This document shows, one piece after another, positions 7,880 through 17,607 of a DNA stretch of 64,000 nt. Positions within the stretch are counted from its first letter, which is position 1. Each line of letters starts with the position of its first letter. Location: NCBI RefSeq assembly GCF_000336995.1, contig NZ_AOJI01000002.1:70503-134502 (forward strand), given 5' to 3'. Below the pieces are notes generated by a model. That model searched no databases, was not told the origin of the DNA, and worked only from the letters and a program-made list of their open reading frames with translations. A program made the translations under genes and the position numbers. This DNA is from Halorubrum aidingense JCM 13560. Its GTDB lineage: Archaea > Halobacteriota > Halobacteria > Halobacteriales > Haloferacaceae.

Positions 7880-8938
7880 CTAGTCGGCCGTCACCGAATC
7901 CGGGGGCTGCTTAGGCGGCAGCAGTAAGCAGACGGCGTTTCCCTCGGAATCCCGCGATTCGAACAACACCTCCCCGCCGAGCGATTCGACGCACCACCTC
8001 ATCACGAACAGGCCGATTCCGGAGCCGTGGGACGTGCTCGTGGTGACGGTCGGCGAAAACAGCGCGGCGATCTCCTCGGGCGGGATCGGTGAGTTCGAAT
8101 CTTCGATGCGGATCTCCGTGCGACCGGTGTTGGGCGACGGGCCGACCGTTATCTCGACGACCGGCGCCTCGTCGTTGCTGTGGACGATCGCGTTCTCGAC
8201 GGCGTGTGCGAGCGCGTACTCGAACGCCTCGTTGATGTCGATCCACATCCGCTCCCGTTTGCTGACCCGGATATCCGCGTCGGGGTGTTCGGCGCCGATC
8301 CGGTTCGCGACGTCCCGCACGGCGCTCGCGGCGGAAACCCGGGCGAGGTTCGCCTGCGAGTCGGTTACTGCGTGCTCGATCTGTTTCACGGACGTCGCGA
8401 GGTTACCGAGCTTCTCGCCTCTGGACTGAATGGTCGAGATGACCTCTTCGGACGGTTCGCTCTCGGGGCCGTTCATCGCCTGCTCCGCGCATCCGATGAT
8501 GATTGCGGCCTCGTTCCGGAGGTTGTGTCGAAGGACGCGCCAGAACAGCTCCGCTCGATGATGGGTGTCGTAGTGACGCGTGATGTCCCGTACCTCGACG
8601 TGGACACAGCGGTCCGCCGTCGGGCGCTGTCGCGAAATGAACACCTGGATCCAGATGAGTTCGCCGTCTGCTCGTTTGGCCCGCCACATGAACTGTTGCG
8701 GGCTTCCGGTGGCGGCCGCGGAGAGTCGATCGTGGAACTCGGACTCGGTGTGTGGGTACGTGTTCGCCGTGTATTCGGCCACGGAGAGCTCACGCAGTTG
8801 GTCTGGAGTGTAGCCGAGGATTTCCTCCAATCGCGCGTTCGCGTCGAGAATGGTCCCGGAGACGGCGTCGTAGATCGCCACACCGGTATGGAGCGTATCG
8901 AGTACCGGTGACAGCGTCTCGCATTCCGGCGAGGACAT
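7880..8938 (-). CDS. PAS-domain sensor histidine kinase
   Basis: A 352-residue soluble two-component kinase. A PAS domain covers about residues 10-125 (IYDAVSGTILDANARLEEIL, then ITRHYD at its end). The dimerisation/phosphoacceptor box is FWRVLRHNLRNE near residue 135, with His as phosphorylation site. The ATPase domain has N-box HAVENAIVHSND, G1-like IRIEDSNSPIP and G2 GSGIGLFVMRWCVESLGG. There are no membrane helices, so it senses a cytoplasmic signal or acts through partners. No response regulator gene is adjacent. Many haloarchaeal kinases of this type are orphans. Confidence 0.9.
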   Translation of the reverse strand: MSSPECETLSPVLDTLHTGVAIYDAVSGTILDANARLEEILGYTPDQLRELSVAEYTANTYPHTESEFHDRLSAAATGSPQQFMWRAKRADGELIWIQVFISRQRPTADRCVHVEVRDITRHYDTHHRAELFWRVLRHNLRNEAAIIIGCAEQAMNGPESEPSEEVISTIQSRGEKLGNLATSVKQIEHAVTDSQANLARVSAASAVRDVANRIGAEHPDADIRVSKRERMWIDINEAFEYALAHAVENAIVHSNDEAPVVEITVGPSPNTGRTEIRIEDSNSPIPPEEIAALFSPTVTTSTSHGSGIGLFVMRWCVESLGGEVLFESRDSEGNAVCLLLPPKQPPDSVTAD

Positions 8939-9317
8939 ACAGGCAGGAATTTTATCGAGACACGGTTTTCGTTGCTATGAGTGATATATATCGCTCCGTA
9001 CGGATCAAGGGCCGACCACGCGTTCTCTGACCAACGGATACTTACTGTCCTATCAAATCGGATATGTTACGATCGTCTATTTCCCACGGCCGCGTCCGGA
9101 CCGCATGCGGACCGCATCCGGGCCGCGTCATAGTCGGGGTATTTTAACACAAAAATAACAATTAACAGACCGATGAAGGCTCGTCTTCGCCGAGTGGAAA
9201 CGGGGACAACGGATCGGTCACGACGAGTATATATCCCACCAGTTGGTTTCTGACGCGTCCGTTCACCTATTATAAGCGTTCAAGCGGTGGTCAGCGAATA
9301 TCCCGAACGAGTCACAG
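8939..9317. other. Intergenic region with AT-rich promoter segments
   Basis: Upstream region shared by the kinase (minus) and the small DUF7511-like gene (plus). A palindromic GATATATATC near 8980 is a likely TATA box for the kinase. AT-rich stretches near 9140-9170 (TATTTTAACAC) and 9270 (CTATTATAAGC) could serve the plus-strand gene. No gene longer than about 26 codons is supported. Confidence 0.4.
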
Positions 9318-9536
9318 ATGACCAGGGACACCAACTGGACGCCGACGAATGACGAGACGACAGGACGGAACTCGGTGGGGACCGCGTTTACCGGTCTGGT
9401 ACATCAGGTCGACAGGCGGTCGTCGGGTCCCGACCGGGTCACGGTGTTTCCTGTTGACGCGACCGACGACGAGCGGCTGTCGGCGTGGGTAACGGTGAAC
9501 GTCGACTCCGTCATCAAGCCCGAATGCTTCCGATAA
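9318..9536 (+). CDS. Small haloarchaeal protein, DUF7511-like
   Basis: 72 residues. The C-terminal half, DRVTVFPVDATDDERLSAW followed by VTVNVDSVIKPE, has the pattern of the small haloarchaeal DUF7511 family (C/V-T-L-F-P, then E-R-x-T-x-W-x-T-A). These are short soluble proteins of unknown function, often near regulators. A TATA-like CTATTATAAGC lies about 45 bases upstream. The reading frame is supported by family resemblance, not by codon statistics. Confidence 0.5.
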   Translation: MTRDTNWTPTNDETTGRNSVGTAFTGLVHQVDRRSSGPDRVTVFPVDATDDERLSAWVTVNVDSVIKPECFR

Positions 9537-9705
9537 CCTCTCGGATGCACCGCGACCGCGGCGGACGAGACGGTCGGAAGGCCGGACGCTGTCGGCTCGG
9601 ATCGGTCCCGATGCGCCGGTCGACGCCGACTCGGATGGTTCGGCCGACGCCGATTCCGACGCCTCTGCCGGTACCGGACGAAGCCGAGGTGGTCTCCCGG
9701 TGGGT

Positions 9706-10578
9706 ATGAAACGACGGGAACTCCTCGTCACCGCATTGGAACGAGTCGCACTCGGTGCCGTCGTTTCTTCGGTGGTCGAACTGTCCGATCTGTGGTCTGC
9801 GGCGCTGTCTCTTTCTGCAAGCGAGCCGACGCGGCCGACACCCATCGACGCGGAAGGTGCGGTCTCTCGAGAACGGACCGCGGACGGCTACGCGATGACG
9901 TACGAGTGGACGGACCGGCCCGGGCGAGAGTGGCGTCTGGAGCTCCCGCTCGAGCGGTCCGCGTACAGAGAGGCGGCCGACGAGCCACACGGATACTTGA
10001 GTGGCTTCGAAGCGGCGAAGGCGAGTGTTCACGCCAAGCGGCTCACAGAGTTGCTCACCGACGCGAGTCCGACGAACGAGCGTGCTCGGCGGCCGCTCCC
10101 CGAGGCGGCCCGTCTCGAAAGGGCGATCGGACTCGTCCACTCGCTCGAATACGTGACGGACGCGGAATCGACGGGAGCGCCAGAGTACATCCGAACCGTC
10201 GAGGAGACGCTCGTCGACGGCTGCGGTGACTGCGAGGACCTCACGTATCTGCTGATCGGGATGCTCTCGCAGCCGACGTTCGGCTACCGGACCGCGATGG
10301 TGATCCTCCCCGGTCACATGCTCGCGGGCGTTCACAGAGACGACCTCCCGGCGGCGTACGCCGACGCGCCGACCCTTCCGGGAGGGACGTACGTCGCGAT
10401 AGAGTGCGCCACGTCTCGACCGATCGGCGACTTCCAAGACGAGCCCGTGTTGGCGGTGTACGGCGACGGCGTCGAGTACATCGACCAGTCGGCGATCGCC
10501 GACACGGGCGGGGAGTTCCTCCGAGACCCGGCGCAGTTTCAGACGATCGCCGACGTGTCGGCGAGACACCCGAACTGA
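9706..10578 (+). CDS. Transglutaminase-like cysteine-protease-fold protein
   Basis: About 290 residues. The N-terminus MKRRELLVTALERVALGAV has a twin-arginine-like start and a hydrophobic stretch, so it may be exported or membrane-anchored. The catalytic region is DGCGDCEDLTYLLIGML, with the transglutaminase-type Cys in G-D-C-E-D, then GYRTAMVILPGHMLAGV with the His in GH and a downstream YVAIECA holding the acidic/third residue region. This is the archaeal/bacterial transglutaminase-like fold, usually a peptidase or amide-transfer enzyme; the substrate is unknown. The start could be GTG at 9700, two codons upstream. Confidence 0.75.
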   Translation: MKRRELLVTALERVALGAVVSSVVELSDLWSAALSLSASEPTRPTPIDAEGAVSRERTADGYAMTYEWTDRPGREWRLELPLERSAYREAADEPHGYLSGFEAAKASVHAKRLTELLTDASPTNERARRPLPEAARLERAIGLVHSLEYVTDAESTGAPEYIRTVEETLVDGCGDCEDLTYLLIGMLSQPTFGYRTAMVILPGHMLAGVHRDDLPAAYADAPTLPGGTYVAIECATSRPIGDFQDEPVLAVYGDGVEYIDQSAIADTGGEFLRDPAQFQTIADVSARHPN

Positions 10579-10586
10579 CCGGGGTA

Positions 10587-10619
10587 CAGGTACTGAATAC
10601 AGCCGATTTCAACAGAGCC
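10587..10619. mobile_element. Possible insertion-sequence end remnant
   Basis: The plus strand contains CTGAATACA followed by GATTTCAACAGAGCC. Read on the minus strand it begins GGCTCTGTTGAAAT, which resembles terminal repeats of haloarchaeal IS6-type insertion sequences as I recall them. A related arrangement (GGTTCTGTCGAAA and CTGAATACA) occurs at 19429-19482. No transposase gene is present at either place. Confidence 0.3.
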
Positions 10620-10622
10620 GCC

Positions 10623-13460
10623 TCAATGGATCTCCGAAATCAACTCGGCTACTTTCGATAACGAGAGTGGGTCTATATCCACGCACCTACCCTCGGCGGT
10701 ATAGAAGATCCCTGTAGTCACGTCTCGGTCAGGGAACCAGTCATTCAGCACGTGATAGTACACGCTGAGTTGCTTCCGATACTCATCCTCGGCGTGTCGC
10801 CCGAGGTCCGTTTTGAAGTCGATGATCTCGACGGTGTCGGGACGGATGTGAACGAGGTCGACGATCCCCGAGATGGTGACCCGTTCGCCGTCGACAGTGA
10901 GCGGGAGATAGGCGTCCTCCTCGACTCGGAGTTCTCCGTCGAGAGAGTCCAGGAACGACTTGACGTGACGCTCGTGGTCGTTCGAGGGTTCGACGTCTCC
11001 CTCCAGTACGTACCGCTCGGCGAATTCGTGGGTCTTCGTTCCGAACGCGGTCCCTCTTCCGTCGTCGACCTCCTCGAAGACGTCGTCGCGCATGAGGGTG
11101 TGCGGCGAGTGTCCGACCGGGCCGTCCGGCGTCGGCACGGAAATCTGCAAGTGCCCCTGCGTCGTCTCGCTGCTGTCGCCTTCTCGAACGTCGGGCTCCA
11201 GGTCCTCGATGTCGACCGGGAGCGCTTCGATGAACGCGTTCGGGCTCTCGCCGGCGGCGAACACGAGGTGGCTCTCGGCCCGCGTCATCGCGACGTAGAG
11301 CAAGCGTCGCTCTTCGTCGTATCCACGCGGCAGACACTTCCGGAGGACGTCACTCCGCCAGTTGTCGTGAACGTGTGGATAGCCGTGATCGTCGGCGTAG
11401 AGCTTTCGCTGGCGTAGTCCGATCGGATCGTCGAACGTGATCGCGTTACCGTTCCCGCCCGACGGTGGGAAGCGATGGGAGTTCATGTTCGCGAGCACGA
11501 CGATGGGATGTTCGAGTCCCTTGGCCGCGTGGATGGTCTGGACCGTCACCGAATTCATACCGGCGCTCGCGTGGACCTCGTGAGTGCTTCCGTCCTCGAT
11601 GCCCCGTTCGACAAACCTGATGAGGTCACCTCGTGTCAGCGTCGTCGCGCTGTGGACGGACTGAATCGTCGTCAGCAGTACGTCGGCGTCGGCCCCGTCG
11701 TAGTCGTATTGAGAGAACACGCGCCGGGCAACCCCGCCGACGGTCTCCAGGGCCGCAAGCTCCGACTTGAACGCCTGCATGTTGGCGGGGTACTCCTCGC
11801 TATCGAGCACGTGTTCGACCTCGTCGAGCGTGTAGCCCGCTTCCTCAAGCACGACTGCCCACCCTCGCTCCGCGTCGGATTCGAGGATGCGCAGCCACGC
11901 CAGGAGAAGCTTCGCCGGGTCAGACCGGAACAACTCGATGCCTCCGTCGTACGCCATCGGCAACCCATACGTCTCGGCGACAGAGAGGAGCTCTCGGCCG
12001 AAGTCACGAGTCCGGGTGAGGACGGCGATGTCACCGTACTCTGGTAGCCGAAGGTCGCCGTCCTCCTCGACCTGATACGCGTCGTTCCCGACGATCTCCT
12101 GAATCTTGGTCAGAACGGCCTCGTGTTCGTCTTCGTGTTGAATCGCCTCTATCTGAGAGTGCTCGCACGCGGCGTTCGAAGAGAGCGACACAATTCTATC
12201 TCGGACGGTCGCCTCGTCGACGTCGTCTGTGCTCGCCGCGGGCGTCACCAGGCTGTGCTCGGAGAAATCGAGGATGGCCTGTGTCGAGCGGTAGTTCTCG
12301 ACGAGTTCGATATCGATGATCGGGCGGGTCGCCCACGACACTCGCTCGTGATCGCCGTTGAGTTCGTCGACGAACCGATCCAGGCGGGACTCGAACTCGG
12401 TGATGTTCTCGACGGCCGCGTACTGGAACGAGTAGATGCTCTGTTTCCAGTCGCCGACGACACAGACGTTGTTCGTGTCCGCGAGCAGGAGTGCGAGTTT
12501 GAACTGGATCTCGCTGGAGTCCTGGAACTCGTCGATCATCACGTACTCGAACGCGACGTCGTCGCGGAGTCGATGGTCGTCACAGAGCAGGACGAACGCA
12601 AATAGCTGAAGAAAGCTGAAGTTGAGGTAGTTCCGACTGAGCGCGAACGCGAGGTACTCGTGGTAGACGTCGTGAACGAAGTTCTTGAGGTCCGCTCGCC
12701 GTTCGTCAAACGCGAGTCGTGCGACTGCCGCAGGAACCTGCTTTTCACCCCATCCGCCGCGAATCTCGTCCTCCTCGGGTGCGTCTGGGAGGTAGCACGT
12801 GTCGTTCCCGTAGCCCCCGAGCTTCGAGCGCAGCTCGGACTGCTTGTTCCCGTCGTTACGGGGCTGGTTCAGCTCGTCGAAGACCTCTCGAAACGCGTCG
12901 AAGTCGCCGTCAAGATGCCGCTCGCCGTTCCGGTACCAGCCGTCGGCTGTCGGAAAGACACCTTTCGCCGCGAGCTGATTGAGCAACCCGAGGAGTTCGA
13001 CCGGTTCTGTGACGGCCCGGAAGAAGTCGTCGTACTCGGGGTGGTCGTCGCTGAAGCGACGGATGAACTCGCGGAACTGCGACTTCTCGACGTTTTCGTC
13101 TTCGAGGACACGCGTGGACCCCGTGATGCGGTCGTCGATGCCGAGGAGCGTCGGTGCCTCGAAGCCGTGCTCCATGAGGATGTCGTGACAGAGGCTGTGG
13201 AACGTCTGGATCGGTGCGTCCGAGAGTTCGCGCATCCCGTAGTCACAGTGGGCGACGATTCGGTCCTTCATCTCCGTCGCCGCGTTGTTGGTGAACGTCA
13301 CGAGGAGGACGTCCTCGGGTTCGACGTCGTCTTGGTCGACGATTTCGGCGTAGCGACGGGTGACGGTGAACGTCTTTCCGGTCCCTGCGCCGGCGTCGAC
13401 GACGTGGATGCCCCGTTTGCTGTCGATCAGGTCTTGCTGTTGGTCGTTTGATGCAGTCAT
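10623..13460 (-). CDS. UvrD/AddA-like helicase with C-terminal PD-(D/E)XK nuclease
   Basis: 945 residues. Superfamily 1 helicase motifs appear in order: Walker A GAGTGKTFTVTRRY near residue 24, motif II VMIDEFQDSSE, motif III VVGDWKQSIYSFQY, motif V VQTIHAAKGLEHPIVVLA and motif VI YVAMTRAESHLVFA. A PD-(D/E)XK (RecB-like) nuclease follows at the C-terminus: GTKTHEFAERYVL, ISGIVDLVHI, EIIDFKTDLG, QLSVYYHVL. This is the AddA architecture, expected to unwind DNA from ends and cut it during double-strand break processing. The stop-start overlap with the AddB-like gene (13457-13460) shows a two-gene operon with the AddB-like gene first. Confidence 0.9.
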   Translation of the reverse strand: MTASNDQQQDLIDSKRGIHVVDAGAGTGKTFTVTRRYAEIVDQDDVEPEDVLLVTFTNNAATEMKDRIVAHCDYGMRELSDAPIQTFHSLCHDILMEHGFEAPTLLGIDDRITGSTRVLEDENVEKSQFREFIRRFSDDHPEYDDFFRAVTEPVELLGLLNQLAAKGVFPTADGWYRNGERHLDGDFDAFREVFDELNQPRNDGNKQSELRSKLGGYGNDTCYLPDAPEEDEIRGGWGEKQVPAAVARLAFDERRADLKNFVHDVYHEYLAFALSRNYLNFSFLQLFAFVLLCDDHRLRDDVAFEYVMIDEFQDSSEIQFKLALLLADTNNVCVVGDWKQSIYSFQYAAVENITEFESRLDRFVDELNGDHERVSWATRPIIDIELVENYRSTQAILDFSEHSLVTPAASTDDVDEATVRDRIVSLSSNAACEHSQIEAIQHEDEHEAVLTKIQEIVGNDAYQVEEDGDLRLPEYGDIAVLTRTRDFGRELLSVAETYGLPMAYDGGIELFRSDPAKLLLAWLRILESDAERGWAVVLEEAGYTLDEVEHVLDSEEYPANMQAFKSELAALETVGGVARRVFSQYDYDGADADVLLTTIQSVHSATTLTRGDLIRFVERGIEDGSTHEVHASAGMNSVTVQTIHAAKGLEHPIVVLANMNSHRFPPSGGNGNAITFDDPIGLRQRKLYADDHGYPHVHDNWRSDVLRKCLPRGYDEERRLLYVAMTRAESHLVFAAGESPNAFIEALPVDIEDLEPDVREGDSSETTQGHLQISVPTPDGPVGHSPHTLMRDDVFEEVDDGRGTAFGTKTHEFAERYVLEGDVEPSNDHERHVKSFLDSLDGELRVEEDAYLPLTVDGERVTISGIVDLVHIRPDTVEIIDFKTDLGRHAEDEYRKQLSVYYHVLNDWFPDRDVTTGIFYTAEGRCVDIDPLSLSKVAELISEIH

Positions 13461-16045
13461 CGTGACTCACCTTCCAGGATGCAATCGCGGTTGTCCACGT
13501 ACCGATAGTTGGGGTCACCGCCGAGTCCCTGAACCGGGAAGCGCTCGTCACCCGCACGACGAGTGTTCAACTCCGACAGGCGCTCTCGGACGAACTGCTC
13601 GAATGTGTCCACGTCGCCGGTGAAATAGTTCTGATTGCGGATCCGAAGGAGGTGTCTCAGTGCCTGCTTACAGCCCTTCGTTACGTACTTGTAGTCTCCA
13701 ACACGCTCCTTCAGCTGCTCCGTCAAGAGGCGGGCAAACGTGGATTTCAAGAGTTCGTCTTTGTCTCTCGTCTCCGGGAACTCGTGTACGTCCAAGAACT
13801 CCAGGTACTCTTCGTACGCCACCTTGGAGAAGGTCTTGTTACAGTCGTTCGCGGCGTCTTCCTGCAGTTCGGTGAACGTGTCTCGTCTCGCGATGTATCC
13901 CTCGTACGTAACGGGATAATACGTCACCGTCGTGAGGCAGTCCTCGAGAGACCCATCCCCAGTCACCACATCGTCGAGCGTCTCGAGGAAGTGGAAGAAC
14001 GTGAACTGCAGTTCTTGGTCCGGGCGCTCGGTCCGCTGGTGCGCGAGATACAGCAACGCCTGGAAGTTCGGTTTGTCACCCGGTGGATCAAGCGCCGAAT
14101 GTTTGACGATCGAGTATGCAGACTTCTTTGCGCCGCTCTTGTAATCGAGGAGTCGGGTTGGGCTGTGAACGAGGTCGATCTTGCCCTTCAACCCGAGATC
14201 GGCGTTCTCGAACCAACGTTCGGTGTGCGACGCATCGACGGGGCGGTCGTAATACGCAGCGAAGAAGTTCTCTCCCCAGCCACTGTTCGGCGTGGTCAGG
14301 CCATCACCTTTCGGCGGGTTTGCCTCGAGGAATTCGACGATAGTCTGGAGACCGACGCGGTACTTGGTGCGTCGGACCTCCCGATCGACGCTGCGGAGGA
14401 ACGGGTCGACTTCGTCGAGAATGACTGCGGCTACGTCGTCGAGCGTATCAGACGTGACGGCGTCCGGATGCGAGACGTAGAACTCCGCGAAGTCGTGGAA
14501 CAGGTTTCCTTCCCGAAAGTGGTCCTTGTCCGGGTTGTCGACGAGTCGGCTGAAGAAGTAATCGCGGGGTGAGTTGACGTAGGTGTTCAGGCTCGACTGG
14601 CTGAGTGCGGTGACGTCCTCGGGGGAGACATCGAGTGGTTCTGTTTCGAACCCGTCCCGTGTCGTTCGAGGCGCCCGCGAGTGTCGCAGTGAGTCCAAGT
14701 CGCTGAATCGATCGAACTCCTCGTCGAACAGTTCCTCGAAGTATAGGCACGGAGTGACGGGCGTTCCACCGGCGGTGTCCTGCACGAGATAGTACTGGTC
14801 GACGCCGTTCTGTAAGAGGAGTTGGAACTGCCGGATGTTCCGCTCGAACTCCTGATCTCGATCGACCCACGGGCGACGAGGCGACGACTGTGTCCACCCT
14901 TCGTCGAGGCCGAGATAGAACACGACGGCGCGGTCGACGTGCGCAGCCGATTTCGCATCTGCCAAGAGGACACCTTCGTTCTCCCGATCCACGGGCACTT
15001 CGTACGACTGTAGATAGAACTCGAGACGGTCAACTGCCGGTTCGGTGACGGCGTCGTCGAGGAGGCCGAGCGTCGCGAGTTCCGCTCTGAAGGCGTCGAT
15101 AGAGGCGTCCGTGACTGCTTCGTATTCGTCGATGGCTTCCTCGAACGTGCAGGAACGGATCTCCTCGCGGAACTCGAGGAGCCAGTCTACTTCCGGGCGG
15201 TTGAGGTCGTAGAGACGCTTCTCGTCGTGCTCGATGTCGACGGGCATCCCGAGCTGGGTGAGGAGCGGCCGAACGTCGCCTACTCGCGTATCCCGGCCAG
15301 CGTGGGCGCTTCGAAGGAGCTGTAAGAATGCGCGGTGACGGGCATCGTCGGTGAACCCCGGACCACCGTAGTACGGAATATTGGCAGCTTCCAGCGCCGA
15401 CTCGATGAGCGAGGAATACTGACTCGCTGCGTCGAGGACGACGGCCACGTCGTCGGCGTTCTCCGGTGTGACCGTATCGAGGACGACATCGACGATTGCG
15501 GCGGGTGAGTCGAGAATTCGGAAGGGTGGATGATCGAACGACTCCTCGGTGAACGGGTCGATTGTCTCGTAGTCTGGCGGAAGGATCGAGCGTTCGAGTT
15601 CGGTGAGCTGCTCGAACCCGACGACCGCGACCGATGTGTCGGCTTCGATGCTGTACTCGGTGAGACGGGTAGACGTCGTGTCCATCTCGGCGATGCAGTC
15701 GACGGCGGTGTGCGTTGCCGTCGTCGCGAACTGCTCGTAGTCGAGAACGGCCTCGGCCGTCCCTTGGTACTCCCAGCATTGGAGGATGTTCCCGACCGCA
15801 TAGGCCGCCTCCTTCCAGTTGAGATCAGTCGTCTCGACGATTTCGAGGAACGCGAGTCGATCCTCGGCCTGTTCTCGGCGTCGGGCAGCCAGGCGCCGTG
15901 GCGTGATCGCGAACGGCCCGTAGTGAGGTTGGTCGAGGCGTCGGTTTAGAACACTCGCCATCGGCGCATCCGGCACGAGCACAAGGTCGAAATCCTTGCA
16001 TTCCTCGTAGAGAGAATCGATAGACTTCGCTCGTGTAATTGACAC
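13457..16045 (-). CDS. AddB-like PD-(D/E)XK nuclease subunit
   Basis: 862 residues. The C-terminal nuclease is clear: GNLFHDFAEFYV, GLKGKIDLVHSPTRLLDYKS and FQALLYLAHQ, giving the His, Asp, Asp-x-Lys and Gln/Tyr positions of the RecB nuclease family. The N-terminal two-thirds is helicase-like in size, but the place of the Walker A motif reads DLVLVPDAPMA, so ATP binding is probably lost, as in some AddB/RexB proteins. The four-cysteine iron-sulfur pattern of bacterial AddB is not evident. It is translationally coupled to the AddA-like helicase and should act with it as a heterodimer. Confidence 0.8.
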   Translation of the reverse strand: MSITRAKSIDSLYEECKDFDLVLVPDAPMASVLNRRLDQPHYGPFAITPRRLAARRREQAEDRLAFLEIVETTDLNWKEAAYAVGNILQCWEYQGTAEAVLDYEQFATTATHTAVDCIAEMDTTSTRLTEYSIEADTSVAVVGFEQLTELERSILPPDYETIDPFTEESFDHPPFRILDSPAAIVDVVLDTVTPENADDVAVVLDAASQYSSLIESALEAANIPYYGGPGFTDDARHRAFLQLLRSAHAGRDTRVGDVRPLLTQLGMPVDIEHDEKRLYDLNRPEVDWLLEFREEIRSCTFEEAIDEYEAVTDASIDAFRAELATLGLLDDAVTEPAVDRLEFYLQSYEVPVDRENEGVLLADAKSAAHVDRAVVFYLGLDEGWTQSSPRRPWVDRDQEFERNIRQFQLLLQNGVDQYYLVQDTAGGTPVTPCLYFEELFDEEFDRFSDLDSLRHSRAPRTTRDGFETEPLDVSPEDVTALSQSSLNTYVNSPRDYFFSRLVDNPDKDHFREGNLFHDFAEFYVSHPDAVTSDTLDDVAAVILDEVDPFLRSVDREVRRTKYRVGLQTIVEFLEANPPKGDGLTTPNSGWGENFFAAYYDRPVDASHTERWFENADLGLKGKIDLVHSPTRLLDYKSGAKKSAYSIVKHSALDPPGDKPNFQALLYLAHQRTERPDQELQFTFFHFLETLDDVVTGDGSLEDCLTTVTYYPVTYEGYIARRDTFTELQEDAANDCNKTFSKVAYEEYLEFLDVHEFPETRDKDELLKSTFARLLTEQLKERVGDYKYVTKGCKQALRHLLRIRNQNYFTGDVDTFEQFVRERLSELNTRRAGDERFPVQGLGGDPNYRYVDNRDCILEGESR

Positions 16046-16605
16046 GGACTAGCGAACTCTGGTGAGTTTCAAAAATGTGTCGTCGGGAAGTCTAATCAGC
16101 AGTTCGGGAAGAGTTCCATTGGCGGATCAAGAAGGGGATCAACAAACGAGATAAAGATGATAACTAGCGTGATTATTGCGGTTCGCCTGCGAACATATTC
16201 GTAGCCACCGTGACTGAACCGGCCATCAGTAGGGGCAAAAGACAGAATTAGAACTCTCACCCCTGATTTTCTATATAGCGATATTCAATTTATGAACTCG
16301 TCTATTGCTGTGATGATGCTTTCTGGGGCTTCTATGCTCCGAATTCTACCGATCCGATAGATCCGACGTGTGCTCCTGATTATTCTGATAATCACGACCA
16401 GTTTGAAGTACCCCGACGCCGTCGGTGAAGCACGAATGCTGGAACCGCCTCACGAGGACGCTTCTCCGGGGTAGAGCCACCGAGACCGGGCTCCGAGTTT
16501 GCTCTGGCTACTCCCCGCTGAAATCGGGGACGATGGCGAAGAAGCCTATTCGATATAGAACTAATCACCTCAACCTATATTAAGACAAAGGCCGAACGAT
16601 GTTGT
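16046..16605. other. Intergenic region upstream of the integrase operon
   Basis: A 560-base gap between the divergent AddB-like and winged-helix genes. AT-rich segments (near 16140-16160 and 16260-16290) precede the AddB-like gene at a distance. CCTATATTAAG at about 16573 is a good TATA box for the gene at 16606. Bases 16435-16515 have GC content and frame use suggestive of a residual coding fragment, but nothing was identified. Confidence 0.4.
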
Positions 16606-17145
16606 ATGACCGAAGATGAATCGAACTCCGAGGGCCTGATCGAACGCCAGACCACGGGTGAAGACCGCGTGCGGATGGTTGCTCGGCAGCTGTCGGAGCC
16701 ACAGACGGCTAACTGGATCGCCTCCGAGGCAGGCTGGTCACACGAACCAACTAAGCGCGTCCTCGAGCGACTCGTCGGCGACGGCATCCTCCGCCGTGAC
16801 GAAAGCGGTACTCACACGACGTATTGCCCTGACTACCGCCGCCAAGCGATGCAGGAGGCGATGCGCCTCCGAGATGGCGGACACACTGTCGAGGAGCTTA
16901 CCGACCGGCTCGCCAATATGAAGGCACAGATTCGCGACTGGGAGGACGAATTCGGCGTTGAATCACCGAATCAGCTTCGTGGGACGCTCGCTGACGAGTC
17001 CCTTGACGGTGACGAGGAAGACCGTCGTCGTGAGATTGCTCGCGAGTGGGAACACCTTCAACGGCGCATCCAGATTGTCGGCTTCGCCATCCGCGAGTGG
17101 GACTTCCTCGCTCCGACGACGGAGCCTGCCGAGGCCAGCAGCTAA
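16606..17145 (+). CDS. Winged helix-turn-helix protein, DUF7342-like
   Basis: 179 residues. A winged HTH lies at about residues 20-70: RMVARQLSEPQTANWIASEA, then HEPTKRVLERLVGDGILRRD, with the wing at THTTYCPDYRR. It is followed by a long amphipathic region (residues 80-150) likely to form coiled coil (MKAQIRDWEDEFG...). This is a haloarchaeal family often found as the first gene of small toxin-antitoxin-like operons. The gene stops three bases before the TumE-like gene and probably regulates its own operon. TATA box at about 16573, close to the ATG, so a leaderless transcript is likely. Confidence 0.7.
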   Translation: MTEDESNSEGLIERQTTGEDRVRMVARQLSEPQTANWIASEAGWSHEPTKRVLERLVGDGILRRDESGTHTTYCPDYRRQAMQEAMRLRDGGHTVEELTDRLANMKAQIRDWEDEFGVESPNQLRGTLADESLDGDEEDRRREIAREWEHLQRRIQIVGFAIREWDFLAPTTEPAEASS

Positions 17146-17148
17146 CGG

Positions 17149-17607
17149 ATGTCGGTCCCGCATCCAGGTGGTGATCCGAACGCGAACCTCTACGCCCAGC
17201 TAAAGCGAGACGTCCTTGACCGCGTGCCACAGATCGCGGCCGTCGAGTTCGTTCCAGACGATATCGAGGCAAAACGGCTGCGGGCGACTTTCGATCCGGC
17301 CCGTCTGGATCCCCCAACGGGCCCTGATTCGCCGGAACTGACCGTCAAGTGGTATCGACAGGAGCCACACGATTGGTTCCGTATCAACTACACCGACCCG
17401 AACACGGGCTTTCACGCTGGCTGGCACCAGGACGAGGACCATCCCGATCTCGGACGGACGCATTTCCAGTACTCAGTCGCCAATACGGGGGACCGCTGGG
17501 GGATCACGTTCGAACACGAGACTCCCTCCCTGACCCTCTGGGAAATAGTCGAGTCGCTCCTTACGGACGTCCGTCCGACCTACCAGTACGCGACCGAGGA
17601 ACCATGA
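17149..17607 (+). CDS. TumE-like small protein, possible toxin component
   Basis: 152 residues, soluble. The central stretch (ELTVKWYRQEPHDWFRINY, then TGFHAGWHQDEDHPDLG, then HFQYSV) has the shape of haloarchaeal TumE-type proteins: antiparallel strands, a His/Asp-rich loop resembling the D..PHHHHKH segment, and a terminal helix (SLTLWEIVESLLTDV). TumE is reported as the toxin partner of an HTH antitoxin. Position directly after a winged-helix gene fits such a pair. The alignment was done by eye and the family call is an inference. It overlaps the recombinase gene by four bases. Confidence 0.45.
   Translation: MSVPHPGGDPNANLYAQLKRDVLDRVPQIAAVEFVPDDIEAKRLRATFDPARLDPPTGPDSPELTVKWYRQEPHDWFRINYTDPNTGFHAGWHQDEDHPDLGRTHFQYSVANTGDRWGITFEHETPSLTLWEIVESLLTDVRPTYQYATEEP

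Noticed and set aside
17149..17607. Naming the 152-residue protein a proven toxin
   Set aside because: Only a visual match to TumE-like proteins and an operon with a winged-helix gene support it, so it is given as a possibility.
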